Shown: piece after piece, positions 1-8,181 of the stretch | Numbering within the stretch: the stretch's first letter is position 1 | Layout of the letters: every line of letters starts with the position of its first letter | Assembly: GCA_964556145.1 (NCBI GenBank) | Contig: CAZKVD010000019.1 | Span: forward strand, 1-25,272 | Source of the DNA: F1-20-MAGs119 sp964556145 | GTDB taxonomy: Bacteria > Actinomycetota > Acidimicrobiia > Acidimicrobiales > Ilumatobacteraceae | Length of the DNA: 25,272 nucleotides | Direction: 5' to 3' | Position numbers and translations under genes: made by a program | The notes under the pieces: model-generated | The model's database searches: none | What the model was told of the DNA's origin: nothing | Seen by the model: the letters and a program-made list of their open reading frames with translations, nothing else

Positions 1-382
1 TGTCGAGAACATCGAGACCGAACTCGACGAACTGGCCCGCCTCGGCTTCGAGAGCCACGTTCCAACCCTGGGGAACCAGCAGACCGCATGCCTCGTTGCC
101 GTAGCGCTTGGCGATCGAGGAAAGAATCGAGTCGCCGATCATCAGCAACCGGTTTCCCTTGGCGACGGAACCGAGCACCGCACCTTTGATTTCAGGAATC
201 GATACGTCCGCTGCGATGTCGGGTGGCAGCGTTGCAACTCCCACGAAGTCGTTGCCGGGGATCCGACCGACGCCATCGAGCGTTCCGCCCGTGTTCGACG
301 AACCACCACCACACGAGGCGGCGACAAGGGCTGCGGCGCACAATGCTGCTGCAGCGGCAGTGATCGTTGAGCGTCGCGTCAT
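1..382 (-). CDS. SGNH/GDSL-type lipoprotein, C-terminal part outside window
   Basis: Partial gene; 127 codons are visible. The N-terminus has basic residues (MTRRS), an alanine-rich hydrophobic stretch and a lipobox-like AASC with Cys24, so an exported lipoprotein is likely. A low-complexity Gly/Ser linker follows. Around residues 78-86 a hydrophobic strand runs into GDSI (Gly83, Asp84, Ser85), the block I nucleophile motif of SGNH hydrolases. The catalytic Asp/His block would lie beyond the window edge, so the activity (esterase, acyltransferase or inactive) cannot be stated. The start ATG overlaps the mscL stop in ATGA (379-382), indicating translational coupling to mscL. A second exported SGNH-like protein lies at 6033-6719. 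The lipoprotein call is firmer than the enzymatic class. Confidence 0.72.
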   Translation of the reverse strand, partial: MTRRSTITAAAAALCAAALVAASCGGGSSNTGGTLDGVGRIPGNDFVGVATLPPDIAADVSIPEIKGAVLGSVAKGNRLLMIGDSILSSIAKRYGNEACGLLVPQGWNVALEAEAGQFVEFGLDVLD

Positions 383-810
383 GGGCGGCGACGCAATTCG
401 TCGCGGATCTCGGTGAGGATTTCGTTTGTCGTGGGTGCGGGCTTCGCATTGGCCTCGCCCGAGCGGAACCGGTTGTAGAGGCGAATCACCAGGAACATCG
501 CGATCGACACGATGAGAAAGTTGATGGTGGCGGTGAGAAGCGAACCGAGCGGCAGGAAACTGCCGTTCAGTGTCACACCCTTGTCGTTGAAGTTGGGTGT
601 ACGACCGCCGAAGGCCGCGCCGATGAGGCCACCAAGGATGCCCGGATTGTCGGTGCCGTTGCCCGCGAACGAGTCGATGACCGTTTTGAACGTGGCGCCC
701 ATGATGAAGGCGACACCCAGTTCGACGACGTTGCCGCGGTCGACGAACTCGCGGAATTCACGCACCAGGCGCTTCTTTTCGCGCAGCTTCTCGGTGGAGA
801 TCACGGCCAT
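379..810 (-). CDS. mscL: large-conductance mechanosensitive channel MscL
   Basis: 143 residues, normal length for MscL. It is a homopentameric inner-membrane channel that opens under membrane tension and releases solutes on hypo-osmotic shock. The amphipathic N-terminal helix (FREF, residues 19-22) leads into the pore-lining first membrane helix with RGNVVELGVAFIMGATF at 25-41, the family's best conserved block. A periplasmic loop follows, then a second membrane helix around 92-115 and a charged C-terminal helix ending RRRP. The gene starts 16 bases after the MFS gene at 827-2116, and its stop overlaps the next start by four bases, so the three form one minus-strand operon. No signature residue is missing. 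Confidence 0.96.
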   Translation of the reverse strand: MAVISTEKLREKKRLVREFREFVDRGNVVELGVAFIMGATFKTVIDSFAGNGTDNPGILGGLIGAAFGGRTPNFNDKGVTLNGSFLPLGSLLTATINFLIVSIAMFLVIRLYNRFRSGEANAKPAPTTNEILTEIRDELRRRP

Positions 811-826
811 TCATCCATTTTACGGG

Positions 827-2116
827 TCAAGGGCTCGGTTTCTCGGCGCGATCCTCGAGATCGGAGAATCGATCAACGTGCCGTAGGGCGGGAAACAGCA
901 CCCACCACAACCCGGCGATGCCAACGGTTGCCACTCCACCGCCGACCACCGCACCTGCAGTGCCCAATGCCTGTGACGCAACACCCGACTCGAATGCACC
1001 GAGTTCGTTCGATGCGCCGATGAATACGTTCTCGACCGCGAGCACCCTGCCGCGCTTTTCATCGGGTGTCACCAAGGGCACGATTGAACTGCGAATGAAC
1101 ACACTGACCATGTCGGCCGCGCTCATCACGACAATTGCAATGAAGGCAACGACGTAATTGCGGGTCAGGCCGAGAACAACGGTCATCACGCCGAAGGTTG
1201 CAACGACTACGAACAACTTGTGCCCGACGCTGCGCTGCACCGGCCGCCACGCAAGGAACAACGCCATGGCTGCCGCACCGATACCAACCGCCGCGCGCAA
1301 CCACCCGTAGGCAACGTCTCCGACACCAAGTCGCTCTTCGGCAATCACCGGCAGCAGTGCGATGGCACCACCGAAGAGAACCGCGAACAAGTCGAGCGAA
1401 ATCGCTGCAAGAAGAATCGGCGTGCGACGGATGAAGACGAGGCCCTCGATCGCGTGGCGGAAGGTCGGGCGTTCGGTGGTTGCAGTGATGTTTCGCGGAA
1501 CGTTGACGCGGAGAATTGCGACCATTCCCGTGGCGATCAGTATCGAGGCCGCGAGATAAGCCACCCACGGGTCGATGCTGTAGAGCAATCCCGACATTGC
1601 GGGCCCCGCGATGGCAGCCCCGGTCCACGTCGCCGACGACAAGGCAACGACTGCAGGCAACCCACCGGGTGGCGCAATCGACGGCCAGATGGAACGAGCG
1701 GCAGGCGCGACGAAGGCCCGGGCAATGCCGTAGAGAAGCGTGATCATGAAGATCGGTGCGACAGCAGTCGGGTTGGTGCGCGCGTAGAACATGAGCGCGA
1801 CAGCGCTCGCCAGTTCTCCCGCAACCGCGACCAGCACGATGTTGCGGCGATAAAAGCGGTCGGCCACGACTCCGGTGACCAGCACGAGAACGGCCGCGGG
1901 GAGAAACTCGACCAGGCCGATCCAACCGATGTCGATCTGCCGGCCCGTGATGTCATAGACCTGCTTGCCAAGGACGGCAGCCTGCAGCATGAGGCCCGTA
2001 TAGAGGCACGCCCCGTAAACGAGCATCGCCCTCACATCAGGCGACTGCAGAACCTCGCGGGAGGTCAATTGAGCCGGCGGCTCGGGGGAGCTCAATTGGC
2101 TTGGGTCAGCGGACAC
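827..2116 (-). CDS. MFS transporter (MFS_3 / EntS-like)
   Basis: Major facilitator with about twelve hydrophobic segments and 429 residues if started at the GTG at 2116, a usual length for this family. Motif A is present after the second helix (GVVADRFYRR, 82-91), and the layout resembles MFS_3 exporters of the EntS type; the substrate cannot be deduced. The open frame continues upstream to 2638, but that part is antisense to the amidase gene and has no transporter character. GTG 2116 is chosen because it is close to the first helix and lies in the short divergent gap before the amidase at 2180. TTG codons about 10 and 20 residues further in are alternatives. The gene heads the operon with mscL. 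Confidence 0.8.
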   Translation of the reverse strand: MSADPSQLSSPEPPAQLTSREVLQSPDVRAMLVYGACLYTGLMLQAAVLGKQVYDITGRQIDIGWIGLVEFLPAAVLVLVTGVVADRFYRRNIVLVAVAGELASAVALMFYARTNPTAVAPIFMITLLYGIARAFVAPAARSIWPSIAPPGGLPAVVALSSATWTGAAIAGPAMSGLLYSIDPWVAYLAASILIATGMVAILRVNVPRNITATTERPTFRHAIEGLVFIRRTPILLAAISLDLFAVLFGGAIALLPVIAEERLGVGDVAYGWLRAAVGIGAAAMALFLAWRPVQRSVGHKLFVVVATFGVMTVVLGLTRNYVVAFIAIVVMSAADMVSVFIRSSIVPLVTPDEKRGRVLAVENVFIGASNELGAFESGVASQALGTAGAVVGGGVATVGIAGLWWVLFPALRHVDRFSDLEDRAEKPSP

Positions 2117-2148
2117 TTCTCTCGACCCTAGCCCACTGCAAACACTGG

Positions 2149-2154
2149 TAGACT
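2149..2154 (+). promoter_or_regulatory. candidate -10 element for the amidase gene
   Basis: TAGACT matches the actinobacterial TAnnnT -10 pattern and would start transcription near 2161, 19 bases before the ATG. No convincing -35 is seen. A strong Shine-Dalgarno (AGGGGG, about 2168-2173) then precedes ATG 2180 by six bases. The same hexamer occurs before the tRNA-Gln gene on the other strand. Confidence 0.35.
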
Positions 2155-2179
2155 TATTGTCTGAAACAGGGGGCTCACC

Positions 2180-3625
2180 ATGACACAACTCGCCGACGAC
2201 ACACGCTGGCTGGATGCAACCGCACAGGCACAACTCGTCGCTGCAGGCGATGTCTCGGCGGCCGAACTCACCGAAGCTGCAATCGAGCGAATCACGGAAT
2301 TGGATCCTGCACTGAACGCAGTCAACTACCGGTGGTTCGACCACGGTCGGGACCTGGCACAAACGGTCGACCGTGACAAACCCGGAACGACGTTTGCGGG
2401 TGTTCCTTTCCTTTTGAAGGACCTGCACACGTTCTACGCGGGCTTCCCCATCTCGAACGGCAACAAGGCGATGAAGGCCGCCGACTTCACGCCCACCTTT
2501 TCGACGACGCTCGTCGAGCGGTTCGCCGCCCAAAGTTTGGTCTTTCTCGGACGCACCACTTCCCCCGAATGGGGAAGCGTTCCCGTCACCGAACCCGAAG
2601 CTTGGGGTATCTCGCGCAACCCGTGGAACACCGATCACACCTGCGGTGGCTCGAGCGGTGGATCAGCGGCCGCAGTTGCCGCCGGCATGGTGCCGGTCGC
2701 CCATGCAAGCGACGGCGGCGGATCGATCCGCATTCCCGCATCGTGCTGTGGTCTCGTTGGCCTGAAGGTATCGCAGGGGCGCATCACAGTCGGTCCAACG
2801 CGACTCGAAACGAACCTCGGAGTCGAACTGTGCGTGTCACGTAGCGTGCGTGACACCGCAGCCATGCTCGACGCAGTTCATGGCCCCGGCGTTGGCGACC
2901 TCGTCATCGCGCCGGCGCCCGGTCGCCCGTACCTCGACGAGATGAATGCACCAGCGGGACGACTGCGCATCGGCTTCGTGACAAGAAAGTTCACGGGCGA
3001 AGCGATTCACGCCGACTGCGTCGAAGCCGTCGAAAAGACCGCGGCACTACTCGAGTCGCTCGGTCACCACGTCGAGCCTGCCTTTCCTTCGGCGCTCGAC
3101 GACCCACGTGCTGCCGCACGATTCTCAGCGCTGTGGGCCACGAACATGGCCGCCAGTCGCGATGGCTTGGCAGCGCTTCTCGGCCGTGACATCACCGTCG
3201 ACGACATCGAGTTGATGAACTGGGCGATGGCGGATTACGCAAAGAACCTCTCGGCACTCGACTACGCGAATGCAACCAACGCCGCGGGTACGTTCCGCCG
3301 CAAGGTGGCCCAGTGGTGGGAAGACGGGTGGGATCTTCTCCTCACACCCACAGTGTCGGGGCCGCCCCTGCCGGTCGGAACCTCGCGCAACAATCCGGCC
3401 GACCCGGGCGAAACCGGACGCATCGCAGTCGACTGGGTCTCTTTCACATCGCAGTTCAATACGACCGGTCAACCGGCAATCAGCCTTCCGCTGCATTGGA
3501 ACGCAGCAGGGCTGCCAATCGGCGTACAACTCGTTGCCGCCTATGCGCGTGAAGACGTTCTGCTCCGCGTGTCATCCCAATTGGAGTCGGCCGCGCCGTG
3601 GGCGCACCGACATCCGGGGGCTTGA
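2180..3625 (+). CDS. amidase signature family enzyme
   Basis: 481 residues. Amidase signature enzymes hydrolyse carboxamides, or act as GatA-like amidotransferase subunits, through a Ser-cisSer-Lys triad. All three are visible: Lys80 in FLLKDL, cis-Ser158 in GGSSGGS and nucleophile Ser182 in GGGSIRIP. The 24-residue distance between the serines equals that in mammalian FAAH. Length fits a free-standing amidase (6-aminohexanoate-cyclic-dimer hydrolase or fungal-type amidase branch). No gatB or gatC neighbours it, so GatA is unlikely. The start is supported by AGGGGG six bases upstream. It is divergent from the MFS operon, and its TGA abuts the opposing stop of the dehydrogenase with no base between them. 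The substrate is unknown. Confidence 0.92.
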   Translation: MTQLADDTRWLDATAQAQLVAAGDVSAAELTEAAIERITELDPALNAVNYRWFDHGRDLAQTVDRDKPGTTFAGVPFLLKDLHTFYAGFPISNGNKAMKAADFTPTFSTTLVERFAAQSLVFLGRTTSPEWGSVPVTEPEAWGISRNPWNTDHTCGGSSGGSAAAVAAGMVPVAHASDGGGSIRIPASCCGLVGLKVSQGRITVGPTRLETNLGVELCVSRSVRDTAAMLDAVHGPGVGDLVIAPAPGRPYLDEMNAPAGRLRIGFVTRKFTGEAIHADCVEAVEKTAALLESLGHHVEPAFPSALDDPRAAARFSALWATNMAASRDGLAALLGRDITVDDIELMNWAMADYAKNLSALDYANATNAAGTFRRKVAQWWEDGWDLLLTPTVSGPPLPVGTSRNNPADPGETGRIAVDWVSFTSQFNTTGQPAISLPLHWNAAGLPIGVQLVAAYAREDVLLRVSSQLESAAPWAHRHPGA

Positions 3626-4411
3626 TCAGCGGGCCGTCCAACCGCCATCGACCACAACGGTCTGGCCGGTCATGAAGCTCGAAGCATCACTGGCCAGGAA
3701 CAACAATGCTCCGTCGAGTTCGTTTTCGTGCCCCATTCGCGGAATCGGCGAGTTCTGATTGATGTACCGCTGGCTGCCCTCATCGGACTCCATGCCGGCG
3801 GTCATCTCTGATTCGAACCAACCCGGGCACAACGCATTCACACGAACACCTTTGCGTGCCCACTGCAGAGCGATCTCACGCGTCATGTTGATGACCGCGC
3901 CCTTGCTCGCTGCGTAATTCGCCTGCTTGACCGGCGAAGCCCCGACGAGGCCCAGCATCGATGCAACGTTGACCACCGCTCCCGAGCCCCGCGACACCAT
4001 TCCCTCGCCCGCAAGCTTCATCAGGTGCCAAACCGCCACCGTGTTGATCTGGAGGACCTCTTCGAATGTCTCGAGACTCTCGACTTCAATGCCACCCGTT
4101 CGGGTGATACCGGCGTTGTTCACGAGGATGTCGATTCGACCGAAACGCTCTTCGGCGCGGGCAATCAGGTTTTCACGGTCTGCCGCCTTCAAGCCATCGG
4201 TGGGTACCGCCAACGACCCGGGTAGTTCGGCAGCAAGCGCCTCGAGTCGATCCGCACGCCGCGCTGCGACGACGACCGTCGCACCAACTGCATGCAACAC
4301 CCGTGCAAATCTCACACCGAGGCCCGACGAGGCACCGGTGACGACGGCAACCTTGCCGTCGAGTCGAAACTGCGAAAGGGGGTCGAGGTTCTGTGGCACG
4401 ATCCTTACCAT
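3626..4411 (-). CDS. short-chain dehydrogenase/reductase (FabG-like SDR)
   Basis: 261 residues, classical SDR length; an NAD(P)H-dependent oxidoreductase of cytosolic type. It shows the Rossmann motif TGASSGLG (25-32), NNAG (98-101), catalytic Ser151, and Tyr166 with Lys170 in YAASK. The family-typical PG after the sixth strand (196-197) and the C-terminal VVVDGGW are also present. The substrate is not predictable. The reading frame is open further upstream, but that part is antisense to the hydrolase gene; ATG 4411 is the start just ahead of the Rossmann fold, with GTG 4399 as an alternative. The start codon overlaps the divergent hydrolase start inside one CATG, and the stop abuts the amidase stop, so the gene has no flanking spacer on either side. 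Confidence 0.9.
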   Translation of the reverse strand: MVRIVPQNLDPLSQFRLDGKVAVVTGASSGLGVRFARVLHAVGATVVVAARRADRLEALAAELPGSLAVPTDGLKAADRENLIARAEERFGRIDILVNNAGITRTGGIEVESLETFEEVLQINTVAVWHLMKLAGEGMVSRGSGAVVNVASMLGLVGASPVKQANYAASKGAVINMTREIALQWARKGVRVNALCPGWFESEMTAGMESDEGSQRYINQNSPIPRMGHENELDGALLFLASDASSFMTGQTVVVDGGWTAR

Positions 4412-5156
4412 GCCAGAAACCGCCCACGATTCGGAAAGCCGGCCGCTGATCGTCCTCATCCACGGCGCTTGGCACGGCGCCTGGTGCTGGGCTTCGTTGC
4501 AAGCCGACCTCGACCGTCGTGGAATCGCATCACTCGCGATCGATCTTCCCGGACACGGCACGTCGACCCTTCCCTTCGGTGATCTGCACGGAGATGCACA
4601 GCACGTCGTCGACGTGGTCTCGGCATTGGCAAGACCCGTGGTGCTCGTGGGACATTCATACGGCGGGGCCGTCATCACCGAGGCCGCACATCGGCTCGAG
4701 AAATCCGGAATCTCGGTGATTCACCACCTCGTGTACGTCGCAGCGTTCTGTCTCGACGAAGGTGAGTCGGTGATGGACATCGCTCGCCACGAGTCGGGCG
4801 GACCTGTCGACCTCGGATCCGCGATGATTCCCCTCGACGGCGGACTGTCGATGCTCGACCCCGCAGCCGCTGCTGCCGCGTTGTACGGAGACTGTGACCC
4901 CGCCGCTGTTTCCGCCGCTCTCGCGCGCCTTTGCCCCCAGCCGTTCGCAACAATGACCCAACCAGTGGGCGGGGCACCATGGCGAGTCATCCCGAGCACC
5001 TATGTCGTGTGCACCCGCGATCGGTCGGTGCACCCCGGTCACCAGGAACACATGGCGGCTCGCTGCACACGTGTCGTGCGGCTCGACACCGACCACTCCC
5101 CCTTCCTTTCGATGACCAAAGAAACCACCGACGTGATTGCAGGAGTCGCACCATGA
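4410..5156 (+). CDS. alpha/beta-fold hydrolase
   Basis: 248 residues, cytosolic alpha/beta hydrolase of the compact EstC or salicylate-esterase-like type. HGAWHGAW (18-25) forms the oxyanion-hole strand, GHSYGG (81-86) carries nucleophile Ser83, and DTDHSPF carries the catalytic His229. The acid is probably Asp204 in CTRDRSVHP. The open frame extends far upstream, antisense to the dehydrogenase; ATG 4410 immediately precedes the first beta-strand. No Shine-Dalgarno is visible, and the ATG overlaps the opposing start, so a leaderless or upstream-initiated transcript is likely. Its TGA overlaps the next ATG in ATGA (5153-5156), coupling it to the LLM oxidoreductase. The substrate is unknown. 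Confidence 0.87.
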   Translation: MPETAHDSESRPLIVLIHGAWHGAWCWASLQADLDRRGIASLAIDLPGHGTSTLPFGDLHGDAQHVVDVVSALARPVVLVGHSYGGAVITEAAHRLEKSGISVIHHLVYVAAFCLDEGESVMDIARHESGGPVDLGSAMIPLDGGLSMLDPAAAAAALYGDCDPAAVSAALARLCPQPFATMTQPVGGAPWRVIPSTYVVCTRDRSVHPGHQEHMAARCTRVVRLDTDHSPFLSMTKETTDVIAGVAP

Positions 5157-6058
5157 AAATTCGAGTCGGCTACGGACTGGGCGTACGAACACGCCTGAAC
5201 GACACATCGTTCATCGACGTCGTCGATGCCCTGGAAGACCTGCGCTACGACAGCCTGTGGGTCAGCGAACGCGTCGGCTCCGAATGTCCCGACCCTGTCG
5301 TTGCAATGGCGGTTGCCGCCGCACGCACGAAGAAGTTGAAGGTCGGCATGAGCGTGATGGTCCTGCCGGGGCGCAATCCCGTTCTGCTCGCCAAACAACT
5401 TGCCACCCTCGACCGCATGTCGAACGGGCGATTGCTGCCCGCGTTCGGTCTCGGAGTCGCGGACTCGGCCGAACAGCAGGCCTTCGGAGTCGAGCGCGGC
5501 GAGCGGGCGAAGATGTTCGACGAAGCGTTGGAAGTGATGCGCAAGTGTTGGCTCGAAGACGAGGTCAACCACGACGGACAGTGGTTCAAGCTGAACGGCC
5601 TGCGGGTCGAACCAAAGCCCAAGCAACAACCGCCCGATGTGTGGCTCGGTGGCATCGCCCCCAGTGAATTGAAGCGCGTCGCACGCCTGAGCGACGGATG
5701 GTTGCCGAGCTTCGTCATGCCCGACGAGGCCGGAGTCGGCTGGGAGACCATCTCCTCTCACGCCGCCTCGCTCGGCCGCAGCATCGAAGACGAACATTTC
5801 GGCGTTCTGATCCCCTATCGATTCGGCCCGCTGCCCGATGCACTGTCGGCGGGTCTTGCCGCACGACGACCCGACCTGGCCGACCCCGGAGTGCTCATTC
5901 CGAACGGCTGGGACGAACTCGCGACCCGCATCCGTGAGTTCATTGCGGTCGGCGCGAGCAAGTTCGTCGTTCTGCCCCTCGTGGAACCGGCCGGATCGGA
6001 TGCTTGGATTAGGCATCTTGAAGAAGCCGCCGATGTCGTCATTCCACTGCAGACCTGA
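5153..6058 (+). CDS. LLM-class F420-dependent oxidoreductase (MSMEG_3544-like)
   Basis: 301 residues. Luciferase-like monooxygenase fold; this branch is expected to use coenzyme F420 rather than flavin, as known for actinobacterial relatives. Family blocks are seen in order: SLWVSERV (38-45), VMVLPGRNPVLLAKQLATLD in the middle of the N-terminal half, FGLGV, the WLGGIAPSEL loop and the SDGWLPSFV segment near the active site. It resembles what is remembered of the MSMEG_3544 family from end to end; no search was run. The start is supported by AGGAG at 5141-5145 and a four-base overlap with the hydrolase. The secreted SGNH gene begins inside its last 26 bases, so the three probably share a transcript. 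Confidence 0.88.
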   Translation: MKIRVGYGLGVRTRLNDTSFIDVVDALEDLRYDSLWVSERVGSECPDPVVAMAVAAARTKKLKVGMSVMVLPGRNPVLLAKQLATLDRMSNGRLLPAFGLGVADSAEQQAFGVERGERAKMFDEALEVMRKCWLEDEVNHDGQWFKLNGLRVEPKPKQQPPDVWLGGIAPSELKRVARLSDGWLPSFVMPDEAGVGWETISSHAASLGRSIEDEHFGVLIPYRFGPLPDALSAGLAARRPDLADPGVLIPNGWDELATRIREFIAVGASKFVVLPLVEPAGSDAWIRHLEEAADVVIPLQT

Positions 6059-6719
6059 GCGAGTCCGACGCGCACTCGCATTCATCGTCGTGGCAACCTT
6101 CGTGCTTGCCGTCGCACCGTCGGCGGGCAAGGCGCAGGTCGTCACAAAGAAGTCGGGGAAAGCACGTGTCCTCGTACTCGGCGACTCGGTTTTCTCGATG
6201 CTTCTCGTCGCCGACGAAGCGCTTGCCGAACTGAACGACATCATTCCGGTGATCTACCGCGGCCAGCCCTGCCAAAAGTTGCTCACGCAGGGATGCATCC
6301 CCGAGGTGAAACTCAGCGCCATCCAGCAGTTCCGCAATGCCCGCGGCGAGTTCACCGATGCGGTGGTCGTTGCCACCGGTTACAACGAAAACCGTTCCGA
6401 CGCCCTGCAGGAATCACTGCGCGAGTTCAAACGTGAGGCAAAAAAACAGAAGGTTCGATTGATCTGGGCGACTTACCGCGTTGCCGGCAACGTCAAGGGC
6501 AAGGCGTCGCAATTCAATTCCGAATTGCGACGTGCACAGAAACGCGACCAATCCCTCGAGGTCTTCGACTGGAACCGCATTTCCGGCAAACGGCCGTCAT
6601 GGTTCTCGGGCGACAAGGTGCACTTGTCGCGTGGCGGCACCACGAACCTCGCTCGCCAACTGGGCAGGTTTCTGAAGCGTGTTCTGACTACGACAGAGTC
6701 GACCACAGCGCCAGAGTGA
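6033..6719 (+). CDS. secreted SGNH/GDSL-like hydrolase
   Basis: 228 residues. The N-terminus is a Sec-type signal: basic region around Arg10-Arg13, hydrophobic core about 14-28 and an AGKA-Q cleavage-like site near 34. The mature part begins with a strand into GDSV (Gly50, Asp51, Ser52). A GYN at 116-118 sits where the family has its GxND block, and DKVHLS holds Asp194 and His197 in the DxxH arrangement. The catalytic set of an SGNH esterase or lipase therefore looks complete. Start ATG 6033 gives the full signal peptide and overlaps the LLM gene by 26 bases; longer starts would add sequence without signal character. The 3' end overlaps uppP tail-to-tail by 32 bases. Confidence 0.75.
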   Translation: MSSFHCRPERVRRALAFIVVATFVLAVAPSAGKAQVVTKKSGKARVLVLGDSVFSMLLVADEALAELNDIIPVIYRGQPCQKLLTQGCIPEVKLSAIQQFRNARGEFTDAVVVATGYNENRSDALQESLREFKREAKKQKVRLIWATYRVAGNVKGKASQFNSELRRAQKRDQSLEVFDWNRISGKRPSWFSGDKVHLSRGGTTNLARQLGRFLKRVLTTTESTTAPE

Positions 6720-7506
6720 CAACGGCGGCTGCGATGCGGTACCAACCGAACCGCGACAACGGTTCGCGGCCGAGGTAACCGACAAGCCACTTGACGGCCG
6801 CAGCAGCGGTGACGAACGCAATCGCGACCCCGAGGATGGGTCGGGCGATGCCGTAATCGTTCACCAACGTGTCGCCGTTCTTTGCCAGGTCGAAGACCGT
6901 CGCGGCCGACAGCGTCGCGAGCCCGAGCAGAAAGCTGTACTCGAGCGCGGCAGCAAGCGACATGCCGACGAGCAATGCCGCGGCGATGGTGACAAGACTG
7001 CGGCTCACACCCGGCCACAGCGCGAGCGCTTGCGCGCAGCCGATGATCGCGGCATTCGTCATCGTCATTTCGACGATCGAGGCATTCCCGTTGCGGGGCT
7101 TCCAGACGAGCAGAAAGACGCCACCAACGATCCACGCGATGACGACGGGGCCGGGCGAGAACAACTCGTCTTTGATCGCATCCCCGAATGCCGCACCGAG
7201 AGCTGCCGCAGGGATGAACGACGTTACGAGAAGGCCGAGAATCCGTCGCCCGTCGGGATCCCGGCCGGCAATTCCACGAAGCATCGAGCCGACTCGATGT
7301 CGGTACAGCAAAAGCACTGCAAAGATCGCACCAATCTGGATTGCGATTGCATAAGTGTCGGCTGCATCACGGCCCGCCGCATCCCCCAATCCCAACCAAC
7401 GTTGCACAACAACGAGATGGCCCGTCGAAGAAACGGGCAGGTACTCGGTGATTCCCTCGACAATGCCGAGGATGATCGAGTCAAGCGTGCTGAGGCCACC
7501 CGACAC
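6688..7506 (-). CDS. uppP: undecaprenyl-diphosphate phosphatase UppP (BacA)
   Basis: 272 residues, the usual size. This integral membrane enzyme dephosphorylates undecaprenyl pyrophosphate, recycling the lipid carrier of peptidoglycan synthesis; overproduction is known to confer bacitracin resistance. The first signature GIVEGITEYLPVSSTGH (14-30) contains Glu17, Glu21, Ser27 and His30, matching the catalytic residues of the E. coli enzyme. The second, PGVSRS, provides Arg169. Multiple hydrophobic helices fill the rest. The start is GTG 7506, nine bases after the stop of the SnoaL-like gene, with no strong ribosome site, so read-through coupling from that gene is likely. Confidence 0.96.
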   Translation of the reverse strand: MSGGLSTLDSIILGIVEGITEYLPVSSTGHLVVVQRWLGLGDAAGRDAADTYAIAIQIGAIFAVLLLYRHRVGSMLRGIAGRDPDGRRILGLLVTSFIPAAALGAAFGDAIKDELFSPGPVVIAWIVGGVFLLVWKPRNGNASIVEMTMTNAAIIGCAQALALWPGVSRSLVTIAAALLVGMSLAAALEYSFLLGLATLSAATVFDLAKNGDTLVNDYGIARPILGVAIAFVTAAAAVKWLVGYLGREPLSRFGWYRIAAAVVTLALWSTLS

Positions 7507-7515
7507 GAGGGTGCA

Positions 7516-8016
7516 TCACTTCCGGGGCGATGGGTGGTAGCGACCCGAGGGAAATGCGGGCTCGACGTTGTGAAGAATGTCCCAGTCGTGAGTCAGTCGG
7601 CGATGCGCGATGCGCCAGTCTCCGTTGCGACACTCGAAGGTGTCCCAGTACCGACCTGCAAAGTTTTCGAGGTACTCGCCGCGCTCGTTGCTGCAACGGT
7701 GCCAGGCAACGATCTGTGTTTCAACGTCTGCCGTGGTGGTGGACGTGAACGTGATCAACGAATCCGACGGGAAGTGCTTGGTCGAAATGGCGTACTCGCG
7801 CAACTTCGCGGTGGCACCCTTTGCAAAATCGGCGGCGGCCCCCTGTGCGGCCCCGTAGTCGGTCGTTGCGTCGGGGTGGAACGCCTCCATCACCACGTCG
7901 GCATCGCACGTATCGATGCCCTTGCAGTAGAGAAGAATCGCCCGTCGAATCGCCCGTTCGGCGTCGGCAGCATCGGCTGACACCAACGGCCCGTTCACAT
8001 CTTTCGTCGTCGCCAT
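7516..8016 (-). CDS. SnoaL-like / NTF2-fold protein
   Basis: 166 residues. Small cone-shaped NTF2-like fold of the SnoaL_4 kind, used by dehydratases, isomerases and ring-hydroxylating subunits, and by many proteins of unknown role. Typical blocks are LLYCKGIDTCDADVVMEAFH near residues 28-47, the DATTDYG after it, a FAGRYWDTFE strand, and GDWRIAHRRLTHDW close to the C-terminus. The frame is open upstream through the tRNA-Glu gene; ATG 8016 is the first start free of the tRNA. It lies nine bases upstream of uppP and is probably cotranscribed with it, but no functional link is evident. The substrate is unknown. Confidence 0.82.
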   Translation of the reverse strand: MATTKDVNGPLVSADAADAERAIRRAILLYCKGIDTCDADVVMEAFHPDATTDYGAAQGAAADFAKGATAKLREYAISTKHFPSDSLITFTSTTTADVETQIVAWHRCSNERGEYLENFAGRYWDTFECRNGDWRIAHRRLTHDWDILHNVEPAFPSGRYHPSPRK

Positions 8017-8037
8017 GCGACCGACACTACGCAGAAT

Positions 8038-8113
8038 TGGCACTCCCAACGGGATTTGAACCCGTGCCGCCACCTTGAGAGGGTGGTGTCCTAGGCCACT
8101 AGACGATGGGAGC
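8038..8113 (-). tRNA. tRNA-Glu (anticodon CTC)
   Basis: A cloverleaf can be folded on the minus strand. The 7-base acceptor begins GCTCCCA (with a G-U first pair), the anticodon stem CCACC/GGTGG encloses the loop CTCTCAA with anticodon CTC (codon GAG), and the T-arm ACGGG/CCCGT encloses TTCAAAT. The 3' CCA is encoded (8038-8040). It lies 96 bases after tRNA-Gln on the same strand. Confidence 0.96.
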
Positions 8114-8181
8114 CTGGAGTGAGAGAGGCTATCAGCGACCGCTGAAATTCACCGTTGGTGACCACGTCGGCGAAGCGTCTC

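Noticed and set aside
2117..2638. Upstream extension of the MFS reading frame
   Set aside because: It is antisense to the amidase N-terminal half and has no membrane or other conserved character; the start was moved to 2116.
3927..4409. Upstream extension of the hydrolase reading frame
   Set aside because: Antisense to the dehydrogenase; no fused domain is recognisable.
4412..4678. Upstream extension of the dehydrogenase reading frame
   Set aside because: Antisense to the hydrolase; the Rossmann motif begins right after ATG 4411.
5039..6244. 401-codon open frame on the minus strand opposite the LLM gene
   Set aside because: Lies over a complete LLM oxidoreductase and the start of the SGNH gene; composition is that of a shadow frame.
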